From contig JAQYVU010000002.1 of assembly GCA_030145385.1 (NCBI GenBank), forward strand, positions 62,001-126,000: a stretch of 64,000 bases of DNA. Direction: 5' to 3'. Of this stretch, positions 55,380 through 62,839 are shown piece by piece. The DNA is from Desulfococcaceae bacterium. GTDB taxonomy: Bacteria > Desulfobacterota > Desulfobacteria > Desulfobacterales > Desulfosalsimonadaceae. The notes beneath the pieces are model-generated. The model was given only the letters and a program-made list of their open reading frames with translations. It was not told the origin of the DNA and searched no databases. Position 1 is the first letter of the stretch; each line of letters opens with the position of its first letter. The position numbers were made by a program, and so were the translations under genes.

Positions 55380-55802
55380 ATGAATACCTCCGACAAAAAT
55401 AAAAACATTTCAATGATTACCTCAAAACTTTTCGGGCTGATCCTGAAAATGCCGTTGGAAGACCGACGCAGGCTTCTGACGGAAGTGGAGCGCAAGCAGC
55501 AGGGTCAGGAAAATCATATCCGCAGAAAACATAACCGGCAGGACTATTTAATAAATATCGACTATTCAGTCAGCGATCGTCTTTACAACGGTTTTGCTGT
55601 AAACCTGAGCGCCAGCGGCGTATTTATTGAATCTCCCAAAAGCATCCTGCCGAAATTTTCACAGGGTGATCATGTAATACTCTCCTTTGACCATCCGAAC
55701 AAACAAGCGCATATGAAAATAACCGGAGAAATCGCCAGGGTTGATAAAACCGGGATTGGCGTTATGTTTGACCAATCAATTCTGGACTGGTGGACCACAT
55801 AA
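55380..55802 (+). CDS. PilZ-domain protein
   Basis: A probable c-di-GMP receptor of 140 residues. The PilZ domain covers about 48-135. The R-x3-R type motif lies in IRRKHNRQDY, and NLSASGVFIES matches the (D/N)xSxxG motif that contacts the nucleotide. An N-terminal basic helical part (RRLLTEVERKQQ) precedes it. Single gene. It may link c-di-GMP to pili or motility, but no partner is nearby. Confidence 0.88.
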   Translation: MNTSDKNKNISMITSKLFGLILKMPLEDRRRLLTEVERKQQGQENHIRRKHNRQDYLINIDYSVSDRLYNGFAVNLSASGVFIESPKSILPKFSQGDHVILSFDHPNKQAHMKITGEIARVDKTGIGVMFDQSILDWWTT

Positions 55803-55886
55803 TTTATCAGAATCAGATCTCCGAAATTTTTTGATCCACATTACCACCAATTCATTTACCTGTCCCGGATTTTCGTCCCCTGTTTC

Positions 55887-56411
55887 TTAACGGATAACCA
55901 GCTTTATTTCATAACATGGATGGGCTCTCCAATCCGTATTCATTGTCCATTCTTTTCGCGCAACCTCAAAGAGAAACCCATCAGCTAAAAATATCTGATT
56001 CCCGCCGTTTGCAATTGCATGTGAAAAATTTTCAGGCACAGGCCTTGGGGTAAGTTTCCTGATCAGAAACTGTGCGGCTTTTTGAAATTCGGCATGCGCG
56101 ATTTTTGATTCATCCGGATTAAGGACACTGACAATCAACCGGATTTGATTAACGGTTTGCCCGACGCCTTCCACATAGTATGAGATTACATTTTTAAAGG
56201 GATTTCCAGAACCAAGGGATATTTGACGACTGGAACATCCGCATTCATTATCCAAAAAAATCTTCCAGCCTAAAGTAGGCAAACCAAAACTGGTTAAAAG
56301 ATTACAGGCCTCAGACGGAGGGATGTTTTTTACACCAGCCTCACCGCCCGTGACGTTCAACAGACAGAAAACACTGATCAGCATAAAACACGAAATGATT
56401 TTGGAAGTCAT
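55887..56411 (-). CDS. Unknown secreted protein
   Basis: A 174-residue protein with start at 56411, supported by GGAGAAGG upstream; a longer frame to 56441 lacks a ribosome site. The signal peptide is MTSKIISCFMLISVFCLLNV with probable cleavage near GEAG. The mature part has cysteines in ECGCSS and HPCYE and a mix of beta strands. No family recognised. Single gene. Confidence 0.6.
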   Translation of the reverse strand: MTSKIISCFMLISVFCLLNVTGGEAGVKNIPPSEACNLLTSFGLPTLGWKIFLDNECGCSSRQISLGSGNPFKNVISYYVEGVGQTVNQIRLIVSVLNPDESKIAHAEFQKAAQFLIRKLTPRPVPENFSHAIANGGNQIFLADGFLFEVARKEWTMNTDWRAHPCYEIKLVIR

Positions 56412-56621
56412 AATCCTTCTCCTGCTTATTATCATAATCATCAGTCAAACAAATGCTCCGCCTTTCCGAATTCTAATTCCAGAATGGTATAGTAACACCA
56501 TCCTTCTTCATTTGATACATTGATGACAAATCCGGATTTGAGGCAGAGCAGGATATGTCACAGGTCTTTTTATAATATTATGAAAATAAGGAATTAAAGT
56601 GAAGTCTTTTCTGAGAGAAGA

Positions 56622-56723
56622 ACAAGCCGGCTCGGTCAGGGTGAAGGGCAAGGGGAAAATCAATATTTAAACCCCAAGCCCTTACCTGATCCGGTATGTC
56701 AGTCTTGTGTTTAGCCGGCTTGT
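56622..56723. repeat. Large nested stem-loop element
   Basis: Outer arms ACAAGCCGGCT (56622-56632) and AGCCGGCTTGT (56713-56723) pair perfectly over 11 bases. Inside, CAGG (56637), AAGGGC (56644) and GGGG (56652) face CCCC (56672), GCCCTT (56678) and CCTG (56685) in register. The fold could be a noncoding RNA, an mRNA 3' end of metF (which it follows on the minus strand) or a mobile palindrome. Confidence 0.55.
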
Positions 56724-56801
56724 ATTTGGAATGACAAGCAAATCAATTAAAACAAAATCACCGTTTAAAAAAGGCCTTTGCCAGCCGGTCAGCTGTCATG
56801 A

Positions 56802-57686
56802 CTACAACAGCCCTTCATTCTGAAGCGTTGTGACAATGGCATTTACTGATTTTCCACGGTTCATTGTATAAAAATGAAGACCCGGAACACCGTGTTTCAA
56901 TAAATCTCTGCATTGCTGTGTGGCAAGCTCGATGCCGAACTGAACCACCGCCTCCTTATCATCAGCCGATATGCTGTCCAATCCGTTCCGGACCTCATCC
57001 GGAATGGATGATCCGCAAACGCTGGTAAGAATTTCAAGAAGTTTGACCGTATAAATCGGCATAATACCCGGAATAATGGGGATAGTGATCCCGATTTCCC
57101 GGCAGCGGTCGACATATTCATAGAAGAACCGGTTGTCATAGAAATACTGGGCCACAATATATTGGGCACCATTGTCCTGTTTCAGCTTGGCGTATTCAAT
57201 ATCTTTTTCCAGGCTTTGTGCGTGAATGTGCCCTTCCGGATAACCGGCGGCCCCCAGACAGAAATCATACCGGTCTTTAATAAACGCCAGCAGATCCGAG
57301 GCATGGGCCAATGCGTCCGCATGGGGCTTAAAGGAGACATCGTCCTGGGGCTCATCCCCCTGGATAACAAAAACCGTTTCAATACTCTGACTTTGAAATT
57401 TATCCAGTACCTGCGCCAAATCATCCGGACCCATGCCAACACCGGCGATATATGCCACGACATTAAGGCTGCGGTCTTTTTTGAGTTTATCAATCAATTC
57501 ATAGGATCCGTCACGTGTTGATCCCCCGGCACCAAACGTCACCGACATATAATCATGTTTGGTTTCAGACAGCAGATCCAGGACTTTTTCAAGGTTTTGT
57601 GCCGATTTTTCGGTTTTGGCCCGGAAAAATTCAAACGAAATAACCGGTTTATCCCCTGCTTGCTTATATAAATTTGCAACCTTCAT
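56802..57686 (-). CDS. metF: 5,10-methylenetetrahydrofolate reductase
   Basis: Flavoenzyme that reduces methylene-THF to methyl-THF for methionine synthesis and C1 metabolism. There are 294 residues, a complete TIM barrel. Motifs: VISFEFFRAKTEK (folate/flavin site Glu), SVTFGAGGSTRDGS, and YIVAQYFYDNRFFYEYVDRC. A GGAGG-type site precedes the ATG. No riboswitch was seen upstream. Confidence 0.96.
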   Translation of the reverse strand: MKVANLYKQAGDKPVISFEFFRAKTEKSAQNLEKVLDLLSETKHDYMSVTFGAGGSTRDGSYELIDKLKKDRSLNVVAYIAGVGMGPDDLAQVLDKFQSQSIETVFVIQGDEPQDDVSFKPHADALAHASDLLAFIKDRYDFCLGAAGYPEGHIHAQSLEKDIEYAKLKQDNGAQYIVAQYFYDNRFFYEYVDRCREIGITIPIIPGIMPIYTVKLLEILTSVCGSSIPDEVRNGLDSISADDKEAVVQFGIELATQQCRDLLKHGVPGLHFYTMNRGKSVNAIVTTLQNEGLL

Positions 57687-57754
57687 TATTTTCCTCCATT
57701 AACTCTTGATATGATTTATAATTTATTCAAAAATAAAGTTTTAAGCAAATACTT

Positions 57755-57954
57755 ATAACACCCGAATGAATCATGGACAATAAGAAATTTGATTTAAAAT
57801 TTGCTTCAGTAATGCATAAAAGAAAGTCAAATAGATGATTCAAAAGCAATCAAGCCAATCTCAAATATCGCATCCGTTAAATGCTAACGCCTGAAAATTT
57901 CAATGTTGTGTTTAAGTTATTTCAAATGTATTTAAAACCTGAATCGGGTGTTAT
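57755..57954. repeat. Intergenic element bounded by 11-bp inverted repeats
   Basis: ATAACACCCGA (57755-57765) and TCGGGTGTTAT (57944-57954) are exact inverse copies bounding a 200-base AT-rich segment without coding potential, in the metF/helicase divergent region. It could be a worn MITE. Confidence 0.4.
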
Positions 57955-58010
57955 TAATTTTTAACCGCTTGACTCAAAAATAATCATACATTCGAAAATA
58001 AAGAGGCATT

Positions 58011-59255
58011 ATGAAGTTTGAGAATTACCATATTTCAGAAGAAATAAAAAAAAACCTTGTCCAGCTCGGCTTTAAGCGGCCCACGGATATCCAATATAAA
58101 TCCATCCCGTCGATCATGAAAGGCGAAGACGTTCTTGCCATTGCCCAGACAGGCACCGGCAAGACAGCGGCGTTTGCCATCCCGGTCATTAACAAGATTC
58201 ACACGAATAAAAGCAGTAAACGGTCTTACGGCATCAAATGCATTGTAATGGTGCCGACCCGGGAACTGGCAGTTCAGATCGGCGATGTCTTTAATTCTCT
58301 GGCCCGGCATACCAAAGCCAAAGCCTTCACCGTTTACGGCGGTGTGGAACAGGATGCCCAAATCAAAAAGCTGCAGGACGGCATTGATATCCTTGTGGCC
58401 ACGCCCGGGCGCATGTTTGATTTGATCAGCCAGGGATATATACGACTGGAAAATGTCGACACCCTTATTTTGGATGAAGCGGATCACATGCTGGATCTGG
58501 GGTTTATCAAAGATATAAAATATGTAAAAAAAATGCTCACCCGCAAACATCAGACCCTGTTTTTTTCCGCCACCATCAACAAGGAAATCAAAAAACTGGC
58601 GTTTTCCCAGGTAAAAACTTCCGCCATTCGGATTCAGGTGTCTCCGGAAGACCCGGTTTCAAAAAATGTTTCCCACTTTGTCATGTTTGTGGAAATGGAT
58701 GACAAACGCTTTTTTTTGGAAAAATTCATCAAAGATCATCCGGACAGCAAACTTATCGTCTTTGTCCGAACCCGGGTGCGCGCCGAGCGCGTGGCAAAGG
58801 CCATGGAAAGAGTTCAGATAACCGCATCTACCATTCATGGTGAAAAAGAACAAAGCAGCCGATCGGATGTGATGCAAAAATTTAAAAACGGGGACTTCAA
58901 TCTTTTAATTGCAACCGATGTCAGCGCCCGGGGAATTGATATTGCCGATGTGAATTATGTCATCAATTATGACCTGCCGGACAAGGCGGAAAACTATGTC
59001 CATCGCGTGGGCCGAACCGGCCGGGGGGTCAATAAAGGCATTGCCGTCTCGTTCTGCAGTACCGAGGAAAAAGAACGCCTTTTGGAAATCCAGGCATTTT
59101 TAAACAAAGACATTGAGGTGATCAAAACCAGTAAAGCAGATTACGCCCATACCATTGAAACGACCTCAGCCGTAGACGATATCCAGACGTTGATTGAAAC
59201 TCATGAAAACCGGCCAAGACGCAAAAAAAAGAAAAAGCCTAAGAAAAAAAAATAA
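58011..59255 (+). CDS. DEAD-box RNA helicase
   Basis: ATP-dependent RNA helicase of 414 residues, RhlE/CshA-like. Motifs: Q motif FKRPTDIQYKSIPSI, motif I AQTGTGKTAAF, Ia VPTRELAVQI, II LDEADHML, III FFSATI, and VI HRVGRTGRG. The C-terminus ends in a very basic lysine tail (RRKKKKKPKKKK) likely to bind RNA. The likely role is ribosome assembly or RNA turnover. The glycosyltransferase gene follows after 12 bases. Confidence 0.95.
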   Translation: MKFENYHISEEIKKNLVQLGFKRPTDIQYKSIPSIMKGEDVLAIAQTGTGKTAAFAIPVINKIHTNKSSKRSYGIKCIVMVPTRELAVQIGDVFNSLARHTKAKAFTVYGGVEQDAQIKKLQDGIDILVATPGRMFDLISQGYIRLENVDTLILDEADHMLDLGFIKDIKYVKKMLTRKHQTLFFSATINKEIKKLAFSQVKTSAIRIQVSPEDPVSKNVSHFVMFVEMDDKRFFLEKFIKDHPDSKLIVFVRTRVRAERVAKAMERVQITASTIHGEKEQSSRSDVMQKFKNGDFNLLIATDVSARGIDIADVNYVINYDLPDKAENYVHRVGRTGRGVNKGIAVSFCSTEEKERLLEIQAFLNKDIEVIKTSKADYAHTIETTSAVDDIQTLIETHENRPRRKKKKKPKKKK

Positions 59256-59267
59256 CCAGGAAAAAAG

Positions 59268-60356
59268 TTGAAATATCTGTTTATTGAATCATTTTCCATC
59301 GGTTCCCATGCCCTTTTCGCCAACGGACTGAAGGATCATTCTTCACATACGATTGACCTCATTGAAATGCCTGGTGAAAACTTTCGCTGGCGCATGCTCG
59401 GGGCAGCCCTTTATATGGCGGAGAACATCCCGACCCCTGACATATATGACGGCATTATCGTCACCGACCTGTTCAACCTGGCGGATTTCAAGGCGCTAAT
59501 GGGACCGAGATGCCCGCCGGTCATGGTTTATTTCCATGAAAACCAGCTGACATATCCCCAGCCGGTCGGAGACAAAAGCGTATTTATGCTTGGCATGATA
59601 AACATTACCACAGCCCTTGCAGCGGATATGGTGCTGTTTAATTCAAAAATGCACAGAGATGCCTTTTTAAATGCCGTGCCGGAGTTTTTAAACAGAGGAC
59701 GTGATTTTCAACCCAAAGGGATTGCCGAAAAAATCCGTCAAAAATCAAACGTGCTTTATCCCGGCATCACCCTGCCTCTGGCTCCTGAAATTCATTTTGC
59801 AAAACAAGCAGATCCGCCTCTGATCATCTGGAACCACCGGTGGGGATTTGATAAGAATCATCAGCTGTTTTTTAATGTGCTTGAAGCGCTTCAGGAGCAG
59901 GGATTTGATTTTAAGCTGGCGCTGATGGGCGAAAATTTCGGCAAAATTCCGGAAGAGTTTTTCCAGGCACAAAAAATCTTTGGCGATAAAATCGTTGCCT
60001 TCGGATATGTCCCTTCCAGAGCCGAATATATCGACTGGCTGAAAGCAGGAACCATTGTTATCAGCACGGCTGTACAGGAGAATTTCGGCATGTCCGTGAT
60101 CGAAGCAATGATCATGGGCTGCATCCCGCTGCTGCCCAACCGGCTGGCATATCCGGAGATACTTTCCGAAGAATTTCATGAACAATTTCTGTACAAGAAT
60201 AAATACGATTTAATTGAAAAGCTTGCCCGAATTCTCTCAGATGTGACGGCATATGAAGAGCCAGGCAAAAAACTTGCCCGGGAAATGGAATCTTATTTAT
60301 GGGAAAATGTCGCCCCCGGCTATGACAACATGCTTGAGCAGCTTGCGAAGATTTAA
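59268..60356 (+). CDS. tRNA-queuosine mannosyltransferase-like glycosyltransferase (DUF3524)
   Basis: A GT4-type glycosyltransferase of 362 residues. The N-terminal YLFIESFSIGSHALFANGL and NFRWRMLGAALYMAE fit the DUF3524 family, whose animal member (GTDC1/QTMAN) adds mannose to queuosine in tRNA-Asp. The C-terminal domain has the nucleotide-sugar motif VQENFGMSVIEAMIMGCIP. Starts with TTG at 59268 after an AGGA site. Pairing with a DEAD-box helicase fits an RNA role (inference). Confidence 0.82.
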   Translation: MKYLFIESFSIGSHALFANGLKDHSSHTIDLIEMPGENFRWRMLGAALYMAENIPTPDIYDGIIVTDLFNLADFKALMGPRCPPVMVYFHENQLTYPQPVGDKSVFMLGMINITTALAADMVLFNSKMHRDAFLNAVPEFLNRGRDFQPKGIAEKIRQKSNVLYPGITLPLAPEIHFAKQADPPLIIWNHRWGFDKNHQLFFNVLEALQEQGFDFKLALMGENFGKIPEEFFQAQKIFGDKIVAFGYVPSRAEYIDWLKAGTIVISTAVQENFGMSVIEAMIMGCIPLLPNRLAYPEILSEEFHEQFLYKNKYDLIEKLARILSDVTAYEEPGKKLAREMESYLWENVAPGYDNMLEQLAKI

Positions 60357-60396
60357 AAGGAATTGTTGATTTTTTGGTAGCCGCCAAAATTCAGTA

Positions 60397-61071
60397 TCAA
60401 GCAGTCTTGTTTTTAACATTAGACTGCGAAAAGGCTTGCCCCTTCAACCGGGACTTGTCGATATGCGAAAAATTTAGATATTCGAAAACTTCTTTTAAGG
60501 TTTCTTTAACTGTCTTTCCTGTTGTGTCCAATATATAGGCATCTTTTGGAATTTTTAATGGTGATTCCATTCGGTGCGCATCTTTAAAATCTCTGGCCTT
60601 AATATTTTTCATGATTTCTTCTAATTTAATTTTTTCTATTTGCTTAATTTGCAGATGTCTTCGCTTTGCTCTTTCTTCAATGGATGCTGTTATGAATATT
60701 TTATAATCAGCATTCGGGAATACCACTGTCCCTATATCCCTGCCTTCAATTACAATATCTTTATTCCTTGCTATCTTTTGTTGGAATTTTCTCACTTCAC
60801 TTCTTACTGCCGAAATTTTTGATATAAATGGCACCATTTGTGATACATTTTCAGAATGCAATCCTTCAATTTCTTGATGAAAATCAAAATCAGTTGCCAG
60901 CATTATAATCTCGACTATGTTTTCTTTATTGATATTATTTGCAAGACAAGAGTTTGTTATTTTTCTATAGAGCAGTCCTGTATTAAGGATATCAAAGGAT
61001 AGCTCTTTTGCAGTTAGTTCAGCAAGTGTACTTTTCCCTGAACCACTTGTTCCATCAATCGCAATTATCAT
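60397..61071 (-). CDS. cmk: Cytidylate kinase
   Basis: Phosphorylates CMP/dCMP. There are 224 residues, the normal size. P-loop IAIDGTSGSGKST (about 3-15), then LNTGLLYRKI of the NMP site, VIEGRDIGTVVFPNADYKIF, and the lid basic stretch RAKRRHLQIKQIEKIKLEEI. The gene is visibly AT-richer and more lysine-rich than its neighbours, so it may have arrived by transfer. The C-terminal 25 residues are not typical and rich in S, K and N. Confidence 0.9.
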   Translation of the reverse strand: MIIAIDGTSGSGKSTLAELTAKELSFDILNTGLLYRKITNSCLANNINKENIVEIIMLATDFDFHQEIEGLHSENVSQMVPFISKISAVRSEVRKFQQKIARNKDIVIEGRDIGTVVFPNADYKIFITASIEERAKRRHLQIKQIEKIKLEEIMKNIKARDFKDAHRMESPLKIPKDAYILDTTGKTVKETLKEVFEYLNFSHIDKSRLKGQAFSQSNVKNKTA

Positions 61072-61173
61072 TTTTTGTCCCTGACAGCTGATGGACTCTA
61101 AAAAAAATCGTGAGCCCCACGGTATGAAAAACAGTTAAACGCCTTATCAAACAAATCCCTTGTTCCCACGAGG

Positions 61174-61404
61174 TTATTCTAAAATTTCCAAAACCGCTCT
61201 TTTTTTTCCCTTGGCTGACACCGCGCTTAAGATCAATCGCATCGCTTGAGCTGTTTTGCCCATCTTCCCGATAACTTTTCCCAAATCTTCTTTGGCAACC
61301 TTTAATTCGATAACAGAAGAGTGGTGTCCCTCTATCGCTTCCACCTTTACTTGTTTTGGATCGTCAACCAGTGATTGGGCAATATACTTGATCAACTCTT
61401 TCAT
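61174..61404 (-). CDS. khpA: KH-domain RNA-binding protein KhpA
   Basis: A 76-residue single KH domain protein. The RNA-binding loop GKVIGKMGKTAQAMR has the GxxG core. Members (KhpA/YlqC) bind many RNAs, and in Gram-positive bacteria pair with KhpB. The usual neighbour rpsP is not here. GGAGAAG precedes the ATG. Confidence 0.92.
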   Translation of the reverse strand: MKELIKYIAQSLVDDPKQVKVEAIEGHHSSVIELKVAKEDLGKVIGKMGKTAQAMRLILSAVSAKGKKRAVLEILE

Positions 61405-61714
61405 CGTTTCTTCTCCTTAAATCGTATCGGTTATTGAGAGATTAGAATAAAAAGAATATGATGATCCTGTTTACTAGCGGAGACATATTTTTTTTGGAAC
61501 ATTCCCCAGTCCAAATGGATGGAAAAAAGCAGGAATGAATTTTACTCCACGTGCTCAAACAATCTTAGTCAAATATCAGAACCGGTCAAAAAAATACTGT
61601 TTAACGGTCCGAAGCGATTCATTTTTGAGTGAATGAACCGTTTTATATGTATTTTTAAACCGGAAAGCACTGTCCATATCAACCATACGGCAATAAATCA
61701 GACTCCCGCTATCT
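61405..61714. other. Gene-free spacer
   Basis: AT-rich. I see no gene, strong hairpin or repeat in it. Confidence 0.4.
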
Positions 61715-61903
61715 TTATTTCATATTATTACGCGTTTCTTTCAGGCAATATTCCCGCCACAGACAGTCTGTACGGGCACACTTTCTTGTTGCTGTTCCGA
61801 AACAATCCGGGTCACCCTCAAGCCGCTGAACGCTTCGAATAAAATGTGCCAGGTCCGGCACATTAACGTTTGCGTCTGCTGTCGTGTCTGGCATTTCAAT
61901 CAA
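61715..61903 (-). CDS. Small Cys-rich protein
   Basis: A 62-residue protein. The C-terminal motif CFGTATRKCARTDCLWREYC has four cysteines spaced C-x8-C-x4-C-x5-C, which could bind a metal. I recall similar short CxxxxCxWRxxC modules in other Desulfobacterales but know no function. No strong ribosome site was seen. Confidence 0.5.
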   Translation of the reverse strand: MIEMPDTTADANVNVPDLAHFIRSVQRLEGDPDCFGTATRKCARTDCLWREYCLKETRNNMK

Positions 61904-62101
61904 ATTCGGATTTCGGTTTTATTTAATAAGTGCATGTAAAAATAGCCGCTTCCTGAAGCCGGAAATCACGGCTGGTTTGCTTAATAAGCTACATGATGGA
62001 AATATCTGATATGGTGTGTCGAAATAAATTAATTGAGTTTTATTATTTGCTGATTTTACTAATTTTGTCCATAAGGGGAGCGCCTCATTTATTCTGGGGA
62101 A

Positions 62102-62134
62102 ATATCCTATATGGGGATTTCCCCTATAGGATAT
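62102..62134. promoter_or_regulatory. Perfect nested palindrome next to the response-regulator gene
   Basis: ATATCCTATA (62102) and TATAGGATAT (62125) pair over 10 bases. GGGG/CCCC with loop ATTT lies inside and one T is unpaired. It is 27 bases after the regulator stop on the minus strand, has no T-run, and so looks more like a binding site or dispersed repeat than a terminator. Confidence 0.45.
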
Positions 62135-62161
62135 CCGATTGGATGGGATGGTGATGTGGGG

Positions 62162-62839
62162 TTATTCTTTCCAGAGATCAATATCGATGAGGCCGATTTT
62201 TGCGGCATAACGTACCAGTTCGATGGTACTTTGCAGCCCGAGTTTGCGCATGATATTGGCGCGGTGATTTTCAACCGTTTTTGGACTGATGAATAGCCTG
62301 GCGGCCACTTGCTTTATGGATAGCCCTTCAGCCATCAGGATCACGACCTCCTGCTCCCGGGGGGTTAGCGCATCATAACCGGTATCGGTCGCGCCGGTCT
62401 CTCTGGGCGGCATGCCAACCAGTTTTTTTACCACCTGATGAGAAACTGAAGTGTCCATAAAATAGTTTCCCAGCAAGACTTGACTCATTCCCTTCAAAAG
62501 CATGTCCGTGGCTGATTCTTTTACAATATATCCCTTGGCCCCGGTCTGAAATGCTTTGACGATATAGTCGATTTTGGAATGCATGCTGACAATTATGACA
62601 AGGGTTTGGGGGGAGTTTTTTACAATTTCACGGATCAATTCAATGCCGCTTTGATCCGGCAGCGACACATCCACCAATGCCAGATCCGGCTTTAATTCTC
62701 TGACTTTTTGAAGGCCCTGACTGCCGGTGCCTGCTTCCCCCACCACTTTATACCCGGCATCCTGTCCGATAATCGACTTGAGACCTTCCCGAAAAAAAGG
62801 ATGATCATCAATGATGATGATTCGTTTTTTATGAGGCAT
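62162..62839 (-). CDS. NarL/FixJ-family response regulator
   Basis: A 225-residue DNA-binding regulator. Receiver domain about 4-125, with acidic pocket IIDDHPF and the phospho-acceptor Asp in LALVDVSLPD (about 57). LuxR-type helix-turn-helix about 155-220 (LTPREQEVVILMAEGLSIKQ and FISPKTVENHRANIM). It overlaps the kinase gene by 11 bases, so the two are an operon and a cognate pair. Confidence 0.94.
   Translation of the reverse strand: MPHKKRIIIIDDHPFFREGLKSIIGQDAGYKVVGEAGTGSQGLQKVRELKPDLALVDVSLPDQSGIELIREIVKNSPQTLVIIVSMHSKIDYIVKAFQTGAKGYIVKESATDMLLKGMSQVLLGNYFMDTSVSHQVVKKLVGMPPRETGATDTGYDALTPREQEVVILMAEGLSIKQVAARLFISPKTVENHRANIMRKLGLQSTIELVRYAAKIGLIDIDLWKE

Noticed and set aside
57687-58010. 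SAM or cobalamin riboswitch before metF
   Set aside because: No conserved motif of either class; the region is AT-rich and explained by the inverted-end element.
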